64,000 nt of DNA from Paroedura picta. Lineage: Eukaryota > Chordata > Lepidosauria > Squamata > Gekkonidae. The translations under genes and the position numbers were made by a program. The notes under the pieces were generated by a model that saw only the letters and a program-made list of their open reading frames with translations, was not told the DNA's origin and searched no databases. Positions 61,601-64,000 of this stretch are shown here, piece by piece. How positions within the stretch are numbered: the first letter of the stretch is position 1; each line of letters starts with the position of its first letter. The DNA lies in assembly GCF_049243985.1 (NCBI RefSeq), contig NC_135374.1:56975934-57039933 (forward strand). The letters are read 5' to 3'.

Positions 61601-63590
61601 ATATATGACAAATGGGGGATTTTCAGGGAACATCTAATTTTCCCCTCACTACTGTTCTGGCAGGGCACTAATAGTCCCTCACCTTATCCTGCTTCCTTCT
61701 CTTTTTACCCACTAGCAAACCTACCTCTATCTGCTCCCCTGTCTTCAGTTCTCCCTCGTTCCCTTCCCCCAGGAGAACAATTGCCAAGTTTCTCAGTAGC
61801 AGTCACCTGGTCCAGCAAGGATTTGAGTGGGGCAACTCATTTTCTCCTGTATCCCTTTCCCCATATTAGTTCCTCTTTTTTTTTCCTCTTGACAATTCTT
61901 ATACCCTCACTTCTCCCCAATTACTTGTCTTCTTCTCATTCACCAACCAGCCTGCCTCTTATTTGCCCCCAACTTCAGCTATACTATTTAAGTATTTCAT
62001 TTATACCCCACGTCTCCACAACGGGGACATTAAGCAGGTTACAACATTCTCCTGTCCTCCATTCTGTCTTCACAACAATTCTATGAGGTAAATTAAGCTG
62101 AGGATATATAACTGTCCCGCTGTCCATATCACAGTAATGGATTAAAACATGGATCTCCCATATCCTAGTCTGCAGGTGTAATCATTACACCACCCTGGCT
62201 TTTGTGGGGTGGCCACTGTTGAGCAACCAGTTTCAGGTAAGTCAAGCCTGTCATATGGTAGAAAGTAAGGATGGGCCCAAACTGGAAAAATGTGGTTCCC
62301 TTTGGTTTGTGGTATGCTTGGTTTGTGGGTCACAAATGTTTAGGAACCAAAAAGTTTGTGACACAGAACAGCTCCTCTCCCAGCATGCTAGAGATGCAAA
62401 ACTTGCAAGGAATCTCCAAGTGACTTTCCCCAACCTGGTCTCCAGGTTTTATACAGGGTCCTAATTATACCCTTCCCCAAAGGAGGTGTCCCTCAGGAAT
62501 GTGCTTTCTGGAGAAATGACGGGCAGTGGTTCAGGAGTGTATAGAACAGAACCTGCACAAGCCAGAGACAGCTCCACACAATTCTCCTCTAGATACCCTC
62601 CAAGTTATGTGCATATTGGATTTAGGGATCTGTGTTATACCTCCCTAGGAGATGCTCCCAGGAAAGTGCTTTTCAGGGAAATGTCAGACACAGGCTCAGA
62701 AGTGTATAGAATGGTCCCTGCACAAGCTACATACATCAAGCACGCTGGAAACCACCTCTCCTTCGGAAGTTTGATAAACATTTTGACTGAGCAGAGACCC
62801 TGTCTGGAAATGTATCTATTCATAAATTGCCACAAACTACTTGAAAGTCTATGGAAGGTCCATGCTGGTTGGCCAGCCATGAGCTGGCTGAACCTCATCA
62901 CAAAATGTAGTTCATGAGCCAGTTCATGCTTATCTCTATAAATAAACAAATGTATAAAATAATAAAATCAACCTTTATTTTTATAATCTTCCCTTTCTAA
63001 ATGCTCAGGTAACAATATGGGATAACATCAAAAACACTTATAATATACACAATAAAACATTTTATAATTCAGTTTGCCTCTAACTGGTTTAAATTTGGGG
63101 GGGGGGGCAGATGCTTAGTAGGCAGCTCTAGAAGACCGATTATGCAGGGGGCAGGAAATCTGGGGCAGCCGTGATTGTACACAATGCTGCTGCCATCCCA
63201 GCCATGGCCTGGTACAGCACCCCAGAAAGCCTGGAATGTTGCGGGTACCAGCAGGGGATGGGTCAGGCCAACGCCATGCATAATTTGCAGAACCAGGCCC
63301 AAGCCCCTCCCCCCAACCTACAGTGTCCCTGCAGGGACACTGCACGCCCCTGGTTGTATTAAGAATCAGATATTTTGATTACTATTAAATAGTTTCCCCC
63401 AAAAGCAGCTCACCTTGACATAGGTGCGTTCTGTTTCAAGGAGCTCACAAATAACCTTGCGCAGCTTATCAGCATCAGTTAGCTGTCTTACGGCTTGCTG
63501 GGGACCAGTAAATTCCTTAGGATTGATACTAAAGTCGGATGGATTCATCTCATGAAGACTGCGACAAAAAGCAGCAACTTGTTCCGTACT
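40786..63590 (-). CDS. TIAM1: TIAM1, 3' half of the gene (12 coding exons, DH-PH domains and C-terminal tail)
   Basis: TIAM1 is a Dbl-family exchange factor that loads GTP onto Rac1 at membranes and cell junctions. Exons, 5' to 3' on the minus strand: 63590-63414, 60778-60710, 60554-60429, 58801-58693, 54416-54237, 52574-52456, 49957-49849, 48935-48877, 45918-45816, 43751-43664, 43415-43243, 41267-40786. Every junction is AG/GT and the phases join without a break into 597 codons plus stop. The product matches my memory of human TIAM1 nearly residue for residue: the DH domain starts at [20 protein letters not shown], the DH core has [20 protein letters not shown], the PH domain includes [20 protein letters not shown], and the tail holds a five-arginine block and an acidic DILSDDDE patch. 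The reading begins inside the protein; the N-terminal PHn-CC-Ex, RBD and PDZ regions lie beyond the right edge. No broken exon was found. TIAM2 is less likely because the tail matches TIAM1 closely. Confidence 0.97.
41268..43242 (-). other. TIAM1 intron between window exons 11 and 12
   Basis: About 2 kb; no transposon recognised. Confidence 0.6.
43243..43415 (-). CDS. TIAM1: TIAM1 window exon 11: C-terminal PH helix and tail
   Basis: One base, 57 codons, one base. [20 protein letters not shown] is the closing PH helix; the conserved tail motif [20 protein letters not shown] follows. Acceptor ttttcag, donor gtactg. Confidence 0.95.
43664..43751 (-). CDS. TIAM1: TIAM1 window exon 10: PH domain
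   Basis: Two bases plus 28 codons plus two bases, reading [20 protein letters not shown] then ERSFHLCC. Acceptor tttccag, donor gtaaaa. Confidence 0.95.
44150..44566 (+). mobile_element. SPIN-type hAT transposon, non-autonomous
   Basis: Ends CAGTGGATCTCAACCTGGGG and, inverted, CAGTGGTTCTCAACCTTCCT; includes gggggtcaaacgaccctttc and ggggtcaccacaacatgagg, characteristic of the SPIN family. The 8-bp target duplication gtttagat is at 44142-44149 and 44567-44574. 417 bp; the GC-rich interior differs from the short SPIN MITEs I remember and may be leftover from a longer parent. It lies in the TIAM1 intron between window exons 9 and 10. Confidence 0.93.
45336..45544 (+). mobile_element. Bov-B LINE 3' end, 5'-truncated
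   Basis: Encodes the Bov-B reverse transcriptase C-terminus, [20 protein letters not shown] and later [20 protein letters not shown], to a stop at 45530-45532, then the short Bov-B tail. Target duplication agactttcaact at 45324-45335 and 45545-45556. It sits opposite to TIAM1 in the same intron as the SPIN copy. Confidence 0.93.
45816..45918 (-). CDS. TIAM1: TIAM1 window exon 9: PH domain
   Basis: 34 codons plus one base, [20 protein letters not shown] to ALASA. The first codon is glycine where the human protein, as I recall it, has valine (KKKLVGSHR). Acceptor ttcctag, donor gtagtt. Confidence 0.94.
46960..47037 (+). mobile_element. SINE 3' tail fragment (L2-like tail)
   Basis: gattgtaagctgctttgagg then a tail cttcttg, as in the SINE family at 2533. 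Confidence 0.7.
47304..48623 (+). mobile_element. L1-type LINE 3' end, 5'-truncated, with target duplication
   Basis: Flanked by aaaaaagtcctcccac at 47288-47303 and 48624-48639, with a poly-A run before the second copy. The first 30 codons ([20 protein letters not shown] to a TAA at 47394) would be the end of ORF2. The 3' UTR holds a tandem repeat of about 360 bp: units start near 47451 and 47812 (gactgaaagctcatattg), with a partial third from about 48190. Poly-A plus a long duplication points to L1 or Tx1; the exact clade is open. Confidence 0.85.
48877..48935 (-). CDS. TIAM1: TIAM1 window exon 8: PH domain
   Basis: Short exon of 59 bases, two bases plus 19 codons, reading [19 protein letters not shown]. 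The lysine-rich end is the basic PH loop expected to face phosphoinositides (family knowledge). Acceptor ttctag, donor gtaagt. Confidence 0.95.
49562..49598. repeat. (ATT)n microsatellite
   Basis: About 12 units, in the intron between window exons 7 and 8, leading into an L2-like tail (aacaattttccaacctatct). Confidence 0.9.
49849..49957 (-). CDS. TIAM1: TIAM1 window exon 7: start of C-terminal PH domain
   Basis: 36 codons plus one base, [20 protein letters not shown] to PELAAF. These are the first PH beta strands. The acceptor chosen is ggcag before GTTGCAG; the next AG, 7 bases on, would break the frame. Confidence 0.95.
50085..50680 (+). mobile_element. CR1 LINE 3' end, split by a second repeat
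   Basis: Encodes the CR1 ORF2 end ([20 protein letters not shown]) and closes with ggactggatggcccttagtgg then cttccagctctg. It is interrupted at 50273-50394. Confidence 0.88.
50273..50394 (+). mobile_element. Short dispersed repeat nested in CR1
   Basis: Flanked by ttggagaaat at 50263-50272 and 50395-50404. Contains gaggaagagtgcttgcactcg and aaggtgctactggactctg, a motif pair common in sauropsid genomes whose family I cannot name with certainty. Confidence 0.7.
51133..51683 (-). mobile_element. Non-autonomous Helitron with both ends
   Basis: On the minus strand it starts A|TCCTTATCCATGGTTC and ends with a stem GCCCATT...AATGGGC, then TTTCTTG and CTAG|T. 551 bp, in the TIAM1 intron between window exons 6 and 7. 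A subterminal palindrome, ggctgcaccctgattggcc with its inverse, lies at 51570-51606. Related copy at 21109-21905. Confidence 0.8.
52456..52574 (-). CDS. TIAM1: TIAM1 window exon 6: last DH helix and DH-PH junction
   Basis: Two bases plus 39 codons. [20 protein letters not shown] is the long terminal DH helix; AEQTGDKKE leads into the PH domain. Acceptor ctcttag, donor gtaggg. Confidence 0.95.
53105..53835 (-). mobile_element. Old L2/CR1-type LINE 3' region
   Basis: Starts with an AATAATTTATTTT tail (minus-strand 3' end) and shares agatcttagtgctcttgggg-type blocks with 6119-7130. In the intron between window exons 5 and 6. Confidence 0.55.
54237..54416 (-). CDS. TIAM1: TIAM1 window exon 5: DH domain, conserved region 3
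   Basis: Two bases completing an alanine codon, 59 codons, then one base. It includes [20 protein letters not shown], the CR3 helix that forms much of the Rac-binding surface and the Dbl-family signature. Acceptor attcag, donor gtaagt. Confidence 0.95.
54993..56982. repeat. About 2-kb composite with long inverted repeats, Helitron-related
   Basis: The arms 54993-55075 plus 55325-55470 match 56757-56982 in inverse. Shared blocks: aattccacaggcatat, ttattcttctagta, gatcaaaactcccggattg and gggccctcaccaggacagac. The inner blocks resemble Helitron 5' ends (gtgtccgtgat, as at 12515), and agcgcccgttgta at 56755 resembles the Helitron hairpin arm at 13047. In the intron between window exons 4 and 5. 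Confidence 0.7.
56190..56290 (+). mobile_element. SINE 3' tail fragment
   Basis: gtaaaccgctttgagactcc, tttgggtagt and a CTTCTTCT end; same family as 2533-2812 and 61335-61560. It lies inside the composite at 54993-56982. Confidence 0.75.
56983..58692 (-). other. Rest of the TIAM1 intron between window exons 4 and 5
   Basis: A GC-richer stretch at 57130-57560 has no recognised family; the remainder is plain intron. Confidence 0.4.
58693..58801 (-). CDS. TIAM1: TIAM1 window exon 4: DH domain, conserved region 2
   Basis: 36 codons plus one base, beginning [20 protein letters not shown] and ending PKVLVK. This is the second conserved block of the DH fold. Acceptor atcctag, donor gtaaga. Confidence 0.95.
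58802..60428 (-). other. TIAM1 intron between window exons 3 and 4
   Basis: About 1.6 kb; no named repeat seen. Confidence 0.5.
60429..60554 (-). CDS. TIAM1: TIAM1 window exon 3: DH domain
   Basis: 42 codons, phase 0 at both ends, from [20 protein letters not shown] to EKVDQFK. Near-identical to the human DH core as I recall it. Acceptor tcaccag, donor gtaagc. Confidence 0.95.
60710..60778 (-). CDS. TIAM1: TIAM1 window exon 2: DH domain
   Basis: 23 codons, phase 0 at both ends, reading [20 protein letters not shown] then QEE. It continues the DH helix begun in the preceding exon. Acceptor tttctag, donor gtatgg. Confidence 0.95.
61083..61334 (-). mobile_element. L2-like LINE 3' region
   Basis: A TTTATTTATTTATTAG tail (minus-strand 3' end), then sequence like that at 6119 and 53105. 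It abuts the next SINE. Confidence 0.5.
61335..61560 (+). mobile_element. tRNA-derived SINE with L2-like tail, head missing
   Basis: cagctgggtgaccttgggct through the core to taagccactttgagactcc and a CTCTTCTTC end. The opposite strand of the same family is at 2533-2812. Confidence 0.8.
61985..62205 (-). mobile_element. tRNA-derived SINE, MIR-like layout
   Basis: On the minus strand the head is gccagggtggtgtaatgatt, with a worn box B region, then a core (ctcatagaattgttgtgaag) and an L2-type tail ending near 61985 (ggggtataaatgaaat). Confidence 0.65.
62268..62940. mobile_element. Probable MITE with an internal duplication
   Basis: The ends aggatgggcccaaactgg and, inverted, agagataagcatgaactgg are loosely complementary and flanked by TA. 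Inside, 62471-62640 is partly repeated at 62643-62765 (gtgctttctggagaaatg against gtgcttttcagggaaatg). Confidence 0.45.
63136..63285. repeat. Possible short relative of the 5127 MITE
   Basis: gattatgcaggggg at the left and the inverted ccatgcataat near 63276 resemble the attatgcacgg termini of the element at 5127. Weak. Confidence 0.25.
63414..63590 (-). CDS. TIAM1: TIAM1 window exon 1: linker and start of DH domain
   Basis: 59 whole codons, from [19 protein letters not shown] to [11 protein letters not shown]. It holds the first conserved DH helix (CR1), including the glutamate-rich ELLETE stretch that contacts Rac switch I in this family. The acceptor is ttcaaag and the donor gtgagc. The segment between MNPSD and TGPQ (FSINPKEF) differs from the human sequence I recall and looks like a flexible linker. 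Confidence 0.95.
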
Positions 63591-63704
63591 CTTTGAAATT
63601 AAGAAACATACAAAATTTATTAATAATTATATTATAATAACCATCAATAATGATGATAATAATAATAATCATCAAAATCTGTAAACTGGGCTATTATCAC
63701 ATAG

Positions 63705-64000
63705 CTGGTCCAAAACGCAGCGGCCAGGGCCCTCACAGCAACACCATGGAGGACCCACATTCGGCCAATTCTCCATCAGCTACAGTGGTTGCCAGCTGAA
63801 TTCTCTGTCCTGGCCCCAACCTGGTGGAATGAGCTCCCAGAGGAGATCAGGGCCCTGATGGAGCTAAAAGAGTTCCACAGGGCCTGCAAAAGGGAGCTCT
63901 TCCACCACTCGGGGCGGCATGGCTTTTCCACCCCTCGCTGCCACTGCCCGCCGTCGAAAACAGCAAAAGGAAAAATTAAAACCTTTCTTTCCAAGCATTT
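63705..64000 (+). mobile_element. L2-like LINE, end of ORF2 and 3' UTR, running off the window
   Basis: Encodes LVQNAAARALTATPWRTHIR then PILHQLQWLPAEF, the L2 reverse transcriptase C-terminal pattern, followed by ggtggaatgagctcccagag as at 33410. In a TIAM1 intron, opposite to the gene. Confidence 0.82.

Noticed and set aside
61592-62086. 164-codon open frame
   Set aside because: Proline/serine/leucine-rich product of a pyrimidine-rich intron stretch, overlapping a SINE at its end.

Overview
This window is nuclear DNA of a vertebrate, most likely a squamate reptile (lizard or snake). The one active gene has split exons with GT/AG introns, its protein is clearly amniote, and the repeats are a squamate-style mix: CR1, L2-like and Bov-B LINEs, tRNA-headed SINEs (one family carrying a Bov-B-type tail), SPIN and other hAT elements, Helitrons, PIF/Harbinger-like MITEs and LTR fossils. 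The genus cannot be told from the sequence.

Right part (about 38.57-64 kb): the 3' half of TIAM1, the Rac guanine-nucleotide exchange factor, on the minus strand. Twelve coding exons were placed to the base. Their phases join without a break and give 597 codons plus stop: the catalytic DH domain, the PH domain after it, and the acidic and basic C-terminal tail. The gene runs off the right edge; its N-terminal PHn-CC-Ex, RBD and PDZ parts lie outside. A repeat-poor stretch of about 2.2 kb after the stop ends at the first AATAAA on that strand and is called the 3' UTR. The introns hold SPIN, Bov-B, CR1, an L1-type LINE end, Helitrons, SINEs and L2-like pieces.

Left part (1-38.5 kb): the region downstream of TIAM1. 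I see no intact gene. At 3.4-4.05 kb lies a dead claudin gene closest to claudin-8, which fits the mammalian order in which CLDN8/CLDN17 lie beyond the 3' end of TIAM1. The rest is single-copy-looking AT-rich DNA broken up by transposons: three Helitrons with recognisable ends, four elements with related terminal inverted repeats and 3-bp target duplications (two of them homologous and in opposite orientation 7 kb apart), two near-identical Bov-B-tailed SINEs, L2 and CR1 ends, a solo LTR with a 4-bp target duplication, microsatellites and several hairpins.

No new gene system is visible. The points most worth a second look are the claudin relic next to TIAM1, the Helitron and PIF-like families, the side-by-side SPIN and Bov-B copies in one TIAM1 intron (both families known for horizontal transfer), a SINE whose target duplication lies about 180 bp beyond its tail, a roughly 2-kb inverted-repeat composite in a TIAM1 intron, and a perfect 18-bp-arm palindrome.
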